From an uncultured Clostridia bacterium (GTDB lineage: Bacteria; Bacillota; Clostridia; UBA1381), in contig CAKSNH010000001.1 of the NCBI GenBank assembly GCA_934476075.1, positions 186,001 through 250,000 on the forward strand: a stretch of DNA of 64,000 nucleotides. The letters run 5' to 3'. Position 1 is the stretch's first letter. Every line of letters begins with the position of its first letter. Shown in pieces: positions 24,469 through 33,702 of this stretch. The position numbers and the translations under genes are program-made. The notes under the pieces were generated by a model. The model had not been told where the DNA came from, did no database searches, and saw only the letters and a list, made by a program, of their open reading frames with translations.

Positions 24469-25842
24469 TTATTTAGTTTCTTTTGCAATTTCCGAAATAA
24501 TATTTTCAAATTTCATTCCACGAGATGCTTTAACCAATAAAACATCTCCGTCTTTAATTATCTTTCCGACATATTCTTTTGCCGAGTCGGTTGTGTCGAA
24601 TGCTTTTACATCTTTAACACCGTTTTTCTCCGCACCCTTTGCAATATACCGTGCATTTTCGCCCGCTGTAATTACCATATCCACACCAAGCTCAGCCGCA
24701 ATTTTGCCCACATTTTCATGTGCTTTCGGAGCAAAATCGCCCATTTCAAGCATATCGCCCAAAACCGCAATTTTTCTTCCGCCCATACTCTGCAATACTT
24801 TAAGACCTGCCTCCATAGATGCGGGCGAAGCATTATAACAATCATTTATCACTGTAACATTGCCGTACTTTTCTATGCTCATACGCATAGCGGTAGGCTC
24901 AAAATTTTCCAATCCGTAAATAATCTTGTCAATCGGGACATCATAGTGAAGCCCCACGCTCATTGCCGCAAGTGCATTGTATACGTTATGTACACCTGCC
25001 TGCGAAACCTTAACTGTATATTCCTCATTATTATAATTCACTTTAAATCTTACGCCGTCAGCACCCAATTCCTCTACATCATGTGCCGATATATCGCAGT
25101 CAGGATTGTTTACCCCAAACGCAACCAATTTGCACTTTACTTTTCCGATAACGGTTTTTAAAAACTTATCGTCACCGTTTATTATAAGAGTATTATTTTC
25201 ATCAAAGAAATCAATAATTTCAAGCTTTGCTTTTAAAATACCCTCCTGCGAACCCAGCTTTTCAATATGTGACATACCTATATTGGTCATAACCGCCGTG
25301 TCATGCTGTGCAATTCTTGCAAGGCGGTGTATCTCGCCGAATCCGCTCATTCCCATTTCAAGAACCGCCGCCTCATGCTCATCGGTAAGTCTGAACACGG
25401 TAAGAGGCAGACCAATCTCATTATTGAAATTGCCCTGCGTCTTTAACGTATTATATTTTGTACCCAAAACAGAGGCTATCATATCTTTTGTGGTTGTCTT
25501 GCCGACACTTCCCGTCAAGCCTACCGTTCTGATATTAAATCTGCTTTTATAATAGCGTGCGGTATCCTGCAATGCTTTTTGAGTATTCTCCACTCTTATC
25601 ACCGCAACGTTATCTATTTTATCCATATCCTTATGTGTAAATACCGCCGCAACACCGTTTTCCACCGTTTGACCTATAAAATCATGTGCGTCAAACTTTT
25701 CTCCGACAAGAGGAATAAACAAAGTATTTTCGTCAATTTTACGGCTGTCGGTTGTAATATTTGTGATAACTGTATTTTCGTCACCGCATATAAGCGTTCC
25801 GTCAACCGCCTTCGCAATCTCACCCACTGTCATACTCTTCAT
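24469..25842 (-). CDS. murF: UDP-MurNAc-tripeptide:D-Ala-D-Ala ligase MurF
   Basis: 457 residues. ATP loop GSVGKTTTKDMIASVL, the EMGMSGFGEI stretch, and the C-terminal NDCYNASPASMEAGL motif typical of MurF. It adds D-Ala-D-Ala to complete the pentapeptide precursor. GGGGGAG precedes the ATG, 15 bases after murE. Confidence 0.95.
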   Translation of the reverse strand: MKSMTVGEIAKAVDGTLICGDENTVITNITTDSRKIDENTLFIPLVGEKFDAHDFIGQTVENGVAAVFTHKDMDKIDNVAVIRVENTQKALQDTARYYKSRFNIRTVGLTGSVGKTTTKDMIASVLGTKYNTLKTQGNFNNEIGLPLTVFRLTDEHEAAVLEMGMSGFGEIHRLARIAQHDTAVMTNIGMSHIEKLGSQEGILKAKLEIIDFFDENNTLIINGDDKFLKTVIGKVKCKLVAFGVNNPDCDISAHDVEELGADGVRFKVNYNNEEYTVKVSQAGVHNVYNALAAMSVGLHYDVPIDKIIYGLENFEPTAMRMSIEKYGNVTVINDCYNASPASMEAGLKVLQSMGGRKIAVLGDMLEMGDFAPKAHENVGKIAAELGVDMVITAGENARYIAKGAEKNGVKDVKAFDTTDSAKEYVGKIIKDGDVLLVKASRGMKFENIISEIAKETK

Positions 25843-25857
25843 ACTGTTACTCCCCCA

Positions 25858-27294
25858 TTATTTATTTAAACATTCTCTGACAACTTCACGCTCATCAAAA
25901 TCAACTTTTTCTCTGCCGATAATCTGATATGTTTCCTGACCTTTACCGGCTAAAATTATAACATCGCCCTTTTTAGCAAAATTAAGAGCATATGCAATAG
26001 CTTCACGTCTGTTTTCAATGACAGTATAGTCACAGTCGGTTGTTTTCATGCCTGCCTCAATTTCGTCAATAATGCTCATTGGATTTTCCGTTCTCGGATT
26101 ATCCGAAGTGATAATGCAATAATCGGATAACTTACCCGCAATCGCACCCATGATAGGACGCTTTGTATTATCTCTGTCACCGCCGCAGCCGAACAATGTA
26201 ATAACTCTGTTTTCGGCAAATTCCTTAACGGTTGAAATGATATTTTCAAGTCCGTCGGGAGTGTGTGCATAGTCTATCAAAACAGTATAATCGGTATTTG
26301 TAGGCACAACCTCTACTCTGCCGACAACACCCTTTACATTTGCAAGTCCCTGCTTTATTGTTTCCATATCTATTCCCAGACACAAAGCCGCACCAACCGC
26401 ACAAATTGCATTATATACGCTGAATTTGCCTGGAATTTGCATATGCATCTGATATTCCTTACCATCATACTCCAATTTAAAATCACTGCCCTTAGACGTG
26501 ATTTTTATATCTTTCGCTTGCAGCATTGCATTTTCGTTGATACCGACAGTAATGCAGTCGCCACGCATATTTTTCGCAATCTTCTTACCGCCGTCATCAT
26601 CAATATTGATAACGCCCACATCTGAAATATCAAATAGTTTTGCCTTTGCTTTCAGGTAATTTTCCATTGTACCGTGGAAATCCAAATGGTCCTGCGTAAT
26701 GTTCGTGAAAATACCCACCTGGAATTCACAGCCGTATACTCTGTCAAGCTCCAATGCGTGCGATGAAACCTCCATAACTACATATTCCGCATTTTCCTCT
26801 ACCATTTCCGAAAACAATTTTTGAAGTTCCAGCGAATTAGGGGTAGTCGGAGTATTGCTTTGCGTAATAAGCACTTTATCTCCGATTATATTCTTGTTTG
26901 TGCCGATAACGCCGACACGCTTTTTGGCAGTTTCCAAAATGCTTTTTACAAGATAAGTTATAGTAGTTTTTCCGTTTGTGCCCGTCACACCGATAAGTTT
27001 AAACTTTTTCGACGGATGTCCGTAAAATCTTGACGCAATATCCGCAATCATTCTTCTTGAATTGTTTGTGTAATAAACGGGAATATCAACGTCCACCTTA
27101 TCCTGTGCAATAATAGCCGATGCACCTTTTTCCTCTGCCATTTTTGCATATTTATGTCCGTCCTGATTATAACCCTTTATACATACAAATACATTTCCTC
27201 TCTCGACCGCACGGGAATCATATGCAATTCCTGTAACTACGAAATCATCATGTTCCATAGCCCAGTCTTTACCTACTAACTCACTAAACAACAT
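25858..27294 (-). CDS. murE: UDP-MurNAc-tripeptide synthetase MurE, meso-DAP type
   Basis: 478 residues. Mur ligase loop GVTGTNGKTTITYLV, the substrate region SNTPTTPNSLELQ and the specificity motif DNPRTENP. DNPR is the marker of enzymes adding meso-diaminopimelate rather than lysine, so the wall is predicted to be meso-DAP type. GGGGGA lies upstream of the ATG. It lies between the PBP gene and murF, as in Bacillus. Confidence 0.95.
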   Translation of the reverse strand: MLFSELVGKDWAMEHDDFVVTGIAYDSRAVERGNVFVCIKGYNQDGHKYAKMAEEKGASAIIAQDKVDVDIPVYYTNNSRRMIADIASRFYGHPSKKFKLIGVTGTNGKTTITYLVKSILETAKKRVGVIGTNKNIIGDKVLITQSNTPTTPNSLELQKLFSEMVEENAEYVVMEVSSHALELDRVYGCEFQVGIFTNITQDHLDFHGTMENYLKAKAKLFDISDVGVINIDDDGGKKIAKNMRGDCITVGINENAMLQAKDIKITSKGSDFKLEYDGKEYQMHMQIPGKFSVYNAICAVGAALCLGIDMETIKQGLANVKGVVGRVEVVPTNTDYTVLIDYAHTPDGLENIISTVKEFAENRVITLFGCGGDRDNTKRPIMGAIAGKLSDYCIITSDNPRTENPMSIIDEIEAGMKTTDCDYTVIENRREAIAYALNFAKKGDVIILAGKGQETYQIIGREKVDFDEREVVRECLNK

Positions 27295-27315
27295 AATATC
27301 GTCCCCCTAAATATA

Positions 27316-29592
27316 TTAATCGCTTGATTCATGTCTGAATTCAACGCCCACAACCGTTGCGGGCTTAACCTTTTCACCCTCGGCATAGCTTTGTTTTGCG
27401 GCATACGCACCGGAGTTATTCTGCCCCGCACCGATAGCCTCAAAATTCAATCCCGCACTTTCAAGTCTTGCCTTTGCATCGGCAACAGACAAGCCTATAA
27501 CATTCGGAACTGTAACCTCGGATTCATCATTATTTTCTTCCATATACAAAATAACCGTAGAGCCGTTTGTAATGCTCGAACCCGGTTTCGGCAGCTGGTC
27601 AACAACCGCACTTCCCTCTCCGACAACTTTTGTCTTTAAGCCCGATTTCTCCAATGTACTCTTTGCCTCGTCAGCCGTCATACCTCTGATTTCCGGAACT
27701 GTAAGTGCCATCTGCTGCAATTCATCTTCGGTATACTGGCGTTCAACACCAAGATATTCAAGTACATCTTCTATTATAGCACCTGCCACGGGAGCTGCAA
27801 TAGTACCGCCATATTTATTTGCCACTTGCGGTTCGTCAAGCATTATCAAGCATATTATCTGCGGGTCATCGGCAGGAGCAAATCCCACAAATGACGCAAT
27901 ACGCTTTGTACCTGTTCTTGAACCCTTTTGCGAAGTACCTGTCTTACCGCCTATGCGGTAACCCTTGATATACGCATTTTTACCCGTACCCGTAGGTGCG
28001 GCAACAACCGATTCAAGTATTTCACGCATGGTATCCGATGTTTCTTTCGAGATTACCTTGTTTCTTACTTCCGGCTGATATGTTTTAACCGTACCGTTTT
28101 TGTTCCTCACTTCTTTTACTATCTGCGGTTTCATCAAGTCACCGCCGTTGATAACCGATGAAATAGCAGTTATTAATTGCAGCGGAGTAACATTAAAGCC
28201 TTGACCGAATGAGCTTGTCGCAACGTCCGCATCACCCAATGTACCCGTATGATATACACTGTTGCCCTCGCCGACAAGTTCTATACCTGTTTTTTCTGTA
28301 AGACCAAATGCTTTGAAATATTCCATGAACTTTTCTCCGCCAAGTCTAAGACCCGTTTCAATAAATACAGGGTTACATGAATTCTGAACACCCTGTACAA
28401 ACGTTTCCGCTCCGTGACCTGCCTTCTTGTGGCAGTGAATTGTATGCGGACCTATTTTAACCGCACCGCTGCAAAAGAACGATGAATTCAAATCGACAAC
28501 GTGTTCCTCCAAACCCGCCGCCGCAGTTAAAATCTTAAAAGTAGAACCCGGCTCATATGTATCGGATATAGCCTTATTTCGCCACATCTTATTGCGGAGT
28601 GCCGCTATCCTGTCTTCCTCGCTGACTTCCTTTTTCTCTCCGTTTTCGTCTGTCTGACCTGTTTCTTCCGCAACGTCAACGGCTATCTGGTACTTTTCAA
28701 AATTGGTTACGTCATAAGGATTGTTTATATCATAATCGGGCTTTGTTGACATCGCCAAAATCTCGCCCGTTTTCGGATTCATTATAATTCCCGCCGCACC
28801 CTCTTTTAACTGGTCCTCCACAACTGCATTTTCAAGGTGCTTGTCAAGGAAATGCTGAATAGTTTCATCAATAGTCAGTACAACGTCAGCACCCTCCTGT
28901 GCGTCTGTCTGCATTTCATATTGAAAATCCATATTCAGTCCGTTCGCCGCTTTCGCACTTAGCACACTTCCAGACTTACCCGTAAGTTCATCGTCAAATG
29001 TCATCTCAATGCCCTGACGTCCGTCATTGTCATAGCCTGTAAAACCTATAACGTGCGGAGCAATATTATATGAGTAGTATCTTTTTGAGTCCTCCTCAAA
29101 ATATACACCGTTATAATTCTTTGAAAGGTCCGCCGTGTTTCCGTTCGTCTGACGTTCCTTATCCTTTGAACTGTCCTTCAAATCCTTTATCGCCTGACTT
29201 TGTTCGGGGGTGATACGTTTTTTTATAACCTGATAGGAGCTGTTTTTTGTAATAATTTTATATACATCGTCATAACTCATGTCCAATATCGACGATAATT
29301 TGCTTGCCACAATCTCGGCGGCATTTGCTTTTTTTATCTCGCTCGGATTGCAGACAACCGTATCCACAGTAACACTTTTGGCAAGTGCTTTTCCGTTCCT
29401 GTCATATATATATCCTCTGTTCGCCGTCACGGTACGCTCTCTTGTCTGCTGTTCTATCGCCTTGCTTTTCAGTTCTTCACCACGCACAAACTGCCAATAT
29501 ACAATACGACCTATAAGTACAAGCATAACAACAAAACATAAAGCGAAAATTATCTTTATTCTGGTACGCATTTTGCTTGAAGCCAATGCCAT
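27316..29592 (-). CDS. Division/sporulation transpeptidase with two PASTA domains (SpoVD/FtsI type)
   Basis: 758 residues. One membrane anchor (IIFALCFVVMLVLIGRIVYW), a PBP dimerization domain, and the transpeptidase domain with STFK (EPGSTFKILTAAAG), the SCN motif (QNSCNPVF) and KTGT (GGKTGTSQKG). Two PASTA domains follow (TVPEIRGMTADEAKSTL; TVPNVIGLSVADAKARL). It cross-links septal peptidoglycan with FtsW. SpoVD (spore cortex) and PbpB (division) have the same layout. As the only PBP in the cluster it is probably the division enzyme. AGGAG precedes the ATG. Confidence 0.92.
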   Translation of the reverse strand: MALASSKMRTRIKIIFALCFVVMLVLIGRIVYWQFVRGEELKSKAIEQQTRERTVTANRGYIYDRNGKALAKSVTVDTVVCNPSEIKKANAAEIVASKLSSILDMSYDDVYKIITKNSSYQVIKKRITPEQSQAIKDLKDSSKDKERQTNGNTADLSKNYNGVYFEEDSKRYYSYNIAPHVIGFTGYDNDGRQGIEMTFDDELTGKSGSVLSAKAANGLNMDFQYEMQTDAQEGADVVLTIDETIQHFLDKHLENAVVEDQLKEGAAGIIMNPKTGEILAMSTKPDYDINNPYDVTNFEKYQIAVDVAEETGQTDENGEKKEVSEEDRIAALRNKMWRNKAISDTYEPGSTFKILTAAAGLEEHVVDLNSSFFCSGAVKIGPHTIHCHKKAGHGAETFVQGVQNSCNPVFIETGLRLGGEKFMEYFKAFGLTEKTGIELVGEGNSVYHTGTLGDADVATSSFGQGFNVTPLQLITAISSVINGGDLMKPQIVKEVRNKNGTVKTYQPEVRNKVISKETSDTMREILESVVAAPTGTGKNAYIKGYRIGGKTGTSQKGSRTGTKRIASFVGFAPADDPQIICLIMLDEPQVANKYGGTIAAPVAGAIIEDVLEYLGVERQYTEDELQQMALTVPEIRGMTADEAKSTLEKSGLKTKVVGEGSAVVDQLPKPGSSITNGSTVILYMEENNDESEVTVPNVIGLSVADAKARLESAGLNFEAIGAGQNNSGAYAAKQSYAEGEKVKPATVVGVEFRHESSD

Positions 29593-29636
29593 ACAATCAA
29601 ACTCCTTTATTGCTTTATATTAATATAATTCTAGTC

Positions 29637-30128
29637 TTAATGAATACTAAATATTCCAACTAAATTCTCACAAAAAGCATGGAAAGCATCTTTGCTCTTT
29701 TTGCTTACTCCTTCCACTTCCTTTGCGGTAATTTCGGTAGAATCATTTTTTTCAACATTAATATATATAGTCTGGTATTTCTCCGGACGTTTCATACCCA
29801 ATTTATTTGTCGCCACGTCCTCAACGGTTTTTAAATCAATAGAATTTTCAAGATTAAATGTTTTCTGGCAAGTAACCGATTCAGCCGCAGCCAGCTGTTT
29901 CTGCAATTTTGAAATTTCAAGTTCCGTTTCGTGCACTTCCACACCACGGCTAATCATAAGTGCCGCCGATGCCGCCACAATCACTGCACAAAACATAACT
30001 TTTGCGTGTTTTCTCAAACTCTCCATATTTTTCTTTTTTTGCAGCTTTCGTTTCTCACGCAAAATTATCTTTTGCTGCAATTCATCATTTTCCTGTTCAA
30101 GATTATGAGCAAGATTACTGTATCCCAT
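29637..30128 (-). CDS. ftsL: FtsL-like division protein
   Basis: 163 residues. A basic, Gln-rich cytoplasmic start, one membrane helix (HAKVMFCAVIVAASAALMIS), then an extracellular coiled coil (VHETELEISKLQKQLAAAES) and a NLENSIDLKTVEDVATNKLGM segment. Sequence similarity is low in this family; the call rests on topology and position between rsmH and the PBP gene. It is predicted to pair with FtsQ/DivIB and an FtsB/DivIC protein. Confidence 0.75.
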   Translation of the reverse strand: MGYSNLAHNLEQENDELQQKIILREKRKLQKKKNMESLRKHAKVMFCAVIVAASAALMISRGVEVHETELEISKLQKQLAAAESVTCQKTFNLENSIDLKTVEDVATNKLGMKRPEKYQTIYINVEKNDSTEITAKEVEGVSKKSKDAFHAFCENLVGIFSIH

Positions 30129-30192
30129 TTGTAAATCCCCCTATCACGTTTACAATACATTTTACCTAAATATATATTAATATTAAAATACC

Positions 30193-31125
30193 TTACAGTT
30201 TTTCGATAATCCTCAGCTTTGCACTTTTTGACCTGCTGTTTTGTTCTTCCTCGTCCTTGCTCGGCAAAATCGGTTTTCTTGTGATAACCTTAACCACAGG
30301 CTTTTTCCCGCACACGCATATAGGAAAGTCTTTCGGGCAGGTGCACCCTGTTGCAAGTTCGGCGAATGTATTCTTTACAATTCTGTCCTCCAAAGAATGA
30401 AAAGTTATTACAGCCAATCTGCCTCCCGATTTCAGCACGCTTGCAAAATCCAAAATTGACTGTTTTAATATTTCAAGTTCACCGTTTACTTCTATTCTTA
30501 TAGCCTGAAAAACACGTTTTGCCGGATGTCCGCCGTCCATGCGTGCCTTTTTCGGTATTGCGGCTTTTATTATATCAACCAATTCGCCCGTTGTTTCAAT
30601 CGGTTTTTCCCCACGTCTTTCGACTATAAATTCCGCAATACGTTTCGACCAGTTTTCCTCACCGTATTCATAAAAAATTCTTGTAAGGTCTTCCTTTGAA
30701 TATTCATTGACAACAGTGTACGCACTTTTTTGATTGTGCCTGTTCATTCTCATATCAAGCGGAGCGTCCTGCATATAACTAAATCCCCTGTCCTTATTAT
30801 CAAGCTGATACGATGAAACTCCCAAGTCCAAAACCGCACCGTCAATTTCTTTAATATTCAAATCTTCCAGAATGGATAATATCTCACTGAAATTGCGATT
30901 GACAAATGTCACATTATCCGGAAAATCACTAAGCCGTTTCTTTGCCGCCTCAATCGCCTCTATGTCCTGGTCAATGCCGATAAGCTTTACCGTATTGTCC
31001 CGTTCCAATATTCCATGCGAGTGACCGCCGCCCCCCAGCGTACCGTCAGCATAGATACCGTTGCTTTTTATATTCAATCCGTCTAACGTTTCATTAAACA
31101 AAACCGAAATATGTTTAAATTCCAT
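30193..31125 (-). CDS. rsmH: 16S rRNA (cytosine-1402-N4)-methyltransferase
   Basis: 310 residues. SAM motif DGTLGGGGHSHGIL at residues 28-41, YSYMQDAPLDMRM-like sequence (SYMQDAPLDMRMNR) and FHSLEDRIVKN near the C-terminus, plus a Cys cluster (GCTCPKDFPICVCG). It methylates C1402 in the ribosomal P site. Second gene of the dcw operon; GGGAG precedes the ATG. Confidence 0.96.
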   Translation of the reverse strand: MEFKHISVLFNETLDGLNIKSNGIYADGTLGGGGHSHGILERDNTVKLIGIDQDIEAIEAAKKRLSDFPDNVTFVNRNFSEILSILEDLNIKEIDGAVLDLGVSSYQLDNKDRGFSYMQDAPLDMRMNRHNQKSAYTVVNEYSKEDLTRIFYEYGEENWSKRIAEFIVERRGEKPIETTGELVDIIKAAIPKKARMDGGHPAKRVFQAIRIEVNGELEILKQSILDFASVLKSGGRLAVITFHSLEDRIVKNTFAELATGCTCPKDFPICVCGKKPVVKVITRKPILPSKDEEEQNSRSKSAKLRIIEKL

Positions 31126-31138
31126 TTTTATAACTCCC

Positions 31139-31582
31139 TTATATATTCAAGTCATATTTTAATATGCCGTCAAGCACAACATTTTCCGAAAGCTCGTCCT
31201 GATAATCGTCCCATGTTTCAGTATCCCAAATTTCAAGTCTGTTATTCGCACCGATAAGCATGATATTCTTATCAAGTCCGGCATATTTTAAAAGTCTTGG
31301 AGTTATACTTATTCTGCCCTGCTTGTCTATTGAGCAAGCCGACGCTTTACCGAAGAACATTCTTACAAATGCACCTGCATTTCTGTCTGTCGATGTAGGA
31401 AGATTTTCAAGCTTTTCGGCAAGCTTGCCCCACTCCTCCTCAGTATACATATACAGACACTTGTCCGCCGGAGCTCTTGTAATAAAAACAGTGTCACCTA
31501 ATTTTTCTCTCACTTTTGTAGGCAAAACAATACGTCCCTTGTCATCTAAGACTCTGGCGTATTCATCAACAAAATAGTTCAC
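31139..31582 (-). CDS. mraZ: Transcriptional regulator MraZ
   Basis: 147 residues from a GTG at 31582 (then NYFVDEYARVLDDKGRI). Two AbrB-like half domains each carry the DxKGR-type core (LDDKGRIVLP and IDKQGRISITP). MraZ represses its own dcw operon by binding tandem TGGGN boxes. An ATG at 31633 is in frame, but it lies inside the operator repeats and would give a longer protein than the family norm of about 143. Hence the GTG start, though another GTG a few codons upstream is possible. Confidence 0.88.
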   Translation of the reverse strand: MNYFVDEYARVLDDKGRIVLPTKVREKLGDTVFITRAPADKCLYMYTEEEWGKLAEKLENLPTSTDRNAGAFVRMFFGKASACSIDKQGRISITPRLLKYAGLDKNIMLIGANNRLEIWDTETWDDYQDELSENVVLDGILKYDLNI

Positions 31583-31617
31583 TGTTTTCACCACACTTCC
31601 AAATCTTAATAATACTT

Positions 31618-31652
31618 CTCCATTCCGACCCATTTTACTCCCTTATACTCCA
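31618..31652 (-). promoter_or_regulatory. MraZ operator: four boxes with 10-bp period
   Basis: On the minus strand TGGAG, GGGAG, TGGGT and TGGAG begin at 31652, 31642, 31632 and 31622, each separated by exactly 5 bases. This is the tandem TGG(G/A)-N5 arrangement bound by MraZ rings. It follows the promoter and precedes mraZ, indicating autorepression. Confidence 0.85.
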
Positions 31653-31653
31653 C

Positions 31654-31682
31654 ATTTTAAACCATTTGCAACCAAAACGCAA
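31654..31682 (-). promoter_or_regulatory. Probable promoter of the dcw operon
   Basis: TTGCGT, 17 bases and TAAAAT on the minus strand, directly before the MraZ boxes. The -35 is weak; the location relative to the boxes supports it. Confidence 0.45.
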
Positions 31683-31816
31683 TATGTTTTTGTAAAAAAC
31701 TTTTAAAATTTTTTAATCCTTTTCCTTATATATTATATATTTCGCCTTTAAATGACTTTACACGCACATTTTCACCATTCACAAAAACATTAATCAGAAA
31801 ATATTTTAATAAACTA

Positions 31817-31845
31817 TTGAAAAAACTTTTGTTATTATGTATAAT
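31817..31845 (+). promoter_or_regulatory. araA promoter
   Basis: TTGAAA, 17 bases and TATAAT, about 40 bases before the ATG. No clear AraR-type operator or catabolite-responsive element was recognised by eye. Confidence 0.75.
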
Positions 31846-31886
31846 GAACTTAGAAAATTATTTTTTAAAATATAAAAATTTATGAG

Positions 31887-33374
31887 GTGAAAAAAATGCA
31901 AAGCATAAAGAACTATGAATTTTGGTTTATCACAGGAAGTCAGCACCTATACGGTCCGGAAACACTTGAACAAGTTGCAAAGGACTCGCAAGCTATCGTT
32001 GACGGTCTTAACTCATCAGGAAAATTACCATGTAAAATCGTATTTAAACCGGTAGTTAAAACTCCTGCCGAAATCACAAAAATCTTCAAGGACGCCGCAT
32101 ATGACGACACTTGTGCCGGTGTTATCGCTTGGATGCACACATTCAGTCCTTCAAAAATGTGGATTAACGGTTTAAAGAATTTCTCTAAACCTTATCTTCA
32201 CTTCCACACACAATACAATCGTGAAATCCCATGGAATGAAATTGATATGGACTTCATGAACCTTAACCAATCCGCACACGGCGACAGAGAACACGGTTTT
32301 ATCGGTGCAAGACTCAGAATGCCTAGAAAAATCGTTGTAGGTTACTGGGAAGACGAAGAACCGCAGCAAAAGATTGCTGCCTGGATGAGAAGTGCGGCAG
32401 GTTATGCTCTTTCTCAAAATCTTAAAATGGTTCGTTTCGGCGATAATATGCGTCAGGTTGCCGTTACCGAAGGCGATAAAGTAGAAGCTGAAATCAAGCT
32501 TGGCTGGGACGTTGAATACCGTCCAATCGGCGATTTGGTTGAAATTCTAAATCAGGTTACAGACGCTGAAATTGACGCTAAAATGGCTGAATACAACGAA
32601 AAATACGATATGAATACAGATAATGTCGACTCTGTACGTTATCAGGCAAAGGTTGAAGTTGCAATCGAAAAAATGTGCGGTCAATTCGGTTACAGTGCAT
32701 TTGTAACCAACTTTGAGGACTTGCACGGACTTGAACAGCTGCCGGGTCTTGCCGCTCAAAATATGATGGCTAAGGGCTACGGTTTCGGTGCTGAGGGTGA
32801 CTGGAAAGTTGCCGCTATGACATTCCTTATGAAAGCTATGGCAGAAGGTCTTGAAGGCGGTACTGCATTTATGGAAGACTATACATATCACCTTGAAAAA
32901 GGCAACGAACATATCTTAGGTGCACATATGCTTGAAGTATGCCCGTCTGTTGCATCAACAAAACCTAAAATCGAAGTTCACGAATTGGGTATCGGCAACA
33001 GAAAAGCTCCTGCCCGTTTGGTATTTGACAGCAGCAAGGGCGATGCTATCGTTGCATCTCTTATCGATATGGGCGGCCGTCTAAGACTTATCGTAAATGA
33101 CGTTGAGGCTTGTTCTCCGCTTCACAAAATGCCTAACCTACCTGTCGCAGGTGTTATGTGGAAACCTCTTCCTAACCTTGCTACATCGGCAGAAGCATGG
33201 ATTTTAGCCGGCGGTGCTCACCACAGTGTACTAAGCTATGCTTTAACAGCTGAACAAATGCACGATTGGGCAAACATGATGGGTATTGAATTTGTACACA
33301 TCGGCAAAGACACTACAATTCCTGAATTGGAAAAAGAACTTATGTGGAACGATATTGCATATAAGCTAAAATAA
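31887..33374 (+). CDS. araA: L-arabinose isomerase
   Basis: 495 residues. The start YEFWFITGSQHLYGPETLEQV, the segments FGAEGDWKVAAMTFLMKAM and EDYTYHLEKGNEHILGAHMLEVCPS, and the end ILAGGAHHSVLSYALT match AraA along its whole length, including the Glu and His residues that bind the Mn ion. It converts L-arabinose to L-ribulose. GAGGTG precedes the ATG. No araB, araD or transporter is beside it; it is a single-gene unit with its own promoter and terminator, divergent from the dcw operon. Confidence 0.96.
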   Translation: MKKMQSIKNYEFWFITGSQHLYGPETLEQVAKDSQAIVDGLNSSGKLPCKIVFKPVVKTPAEITKIFKDAAYDDTCAGVIAWMHTFSPSKMWINGLKNFSKPYLHFHTQYNREIPWNEIDMDFMNLNQSAHGDREHGFIGARLRMPRKIVVGYWEDEEPQQKIAAWMRSAAGYALSQNLKMVRFGDNMRQVAVTEGDKVEAEIKLGWDVEYRPIGDLVEILNQVTDAEIDAKMAEYNEKYDMNTDNVDSVRYQAKVEVAIEKMCGQFGYSAFVTNFEDLHGLEQLPGLAAQNMMAKGYGFGAEGDWKVAAMTFLMKAMAEGLEGGTAFMEDYTYHLEKGNEHILGAHMLEVCPSVASTKPKIEVHELGIGNRKAPARLVFDSSKGDAIVASLIDMGGRLRLIVNDVEACSPLHKMPNLPVAGVMWKPLPNLATSAEAWILAGGAHHSVLSYALTAEQMHDWANMMGIEFVHIGKDTTIPELEKELMWNDIAYKLK

Positions 33375-33394
33375 TAACATAAACCGATATACAC

Positions 33395-33429
33395 AAAATA
33401 AGGATAGAATAACAATCTATCCTTATTTT
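33395..33429 (+). terminator. Terminator after araA
   Basis: AAAATAAGGATAGA pairs with TCTATCCTTATTTT over 14 bp with a 7-base loop, ending in a T tract. Confidence 0.9.
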
Positions 33430-33549
33430 GTATTACTTCAAATATATATTACTTTCTTTAAATCTTTGTATCAAAAATATCGCAATATTGTAAATATGAA
33501 CAAATAATATGTTTTTAACACCTTTCATTTTAGTCCCGTATATGCTATA
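33430..33549. other. AT-rich gap with no recognised gene
   Basis: Part of the 328-base gap between araA and the gdpP-like gene. No ORF, RNA gene or repeat was recognised. The rest of the gap is the araA terminator, the next promoter and a leader of about 125 bases with a weak GGGT/ACCC stem. Confidence 0.5.
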
Positions 33550-33578
33550 TTGACTAATACCCAAATATGTGGTACAAT
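33550..33578 (+). promoter_or_regulatory. Promoter of the gdpP-like operon
   Basis: TTGACT, 17 bases and TACAAT. It leaves a leader of about 120 bases before the start codon. Confidence 0.7.
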
Positions 33579-33702
33579 TAAATATAATATGGGTAAATTT
33601 CACCTTTTGAATGACCCGTTTAACTGCTTATTGCACGTTATTTATACTGATATGTCATGACTAATTAATACACTTTGATGTATTTTTAGTTTAGGAGGAT
33701 AT

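Noticed and set aside
31583..31633. mraZ starting at the ATG at 31633
   Set aside because: It lies within the four MraZ boxes and gives a protein longer than the family; a GTG at 31582 is preferred.
33579..33702. Riboswitch in the gdpP-like leader
   Set aside because: Only a weak GGGT/ACCC stem is visible and no known aptamer motif was recognised.
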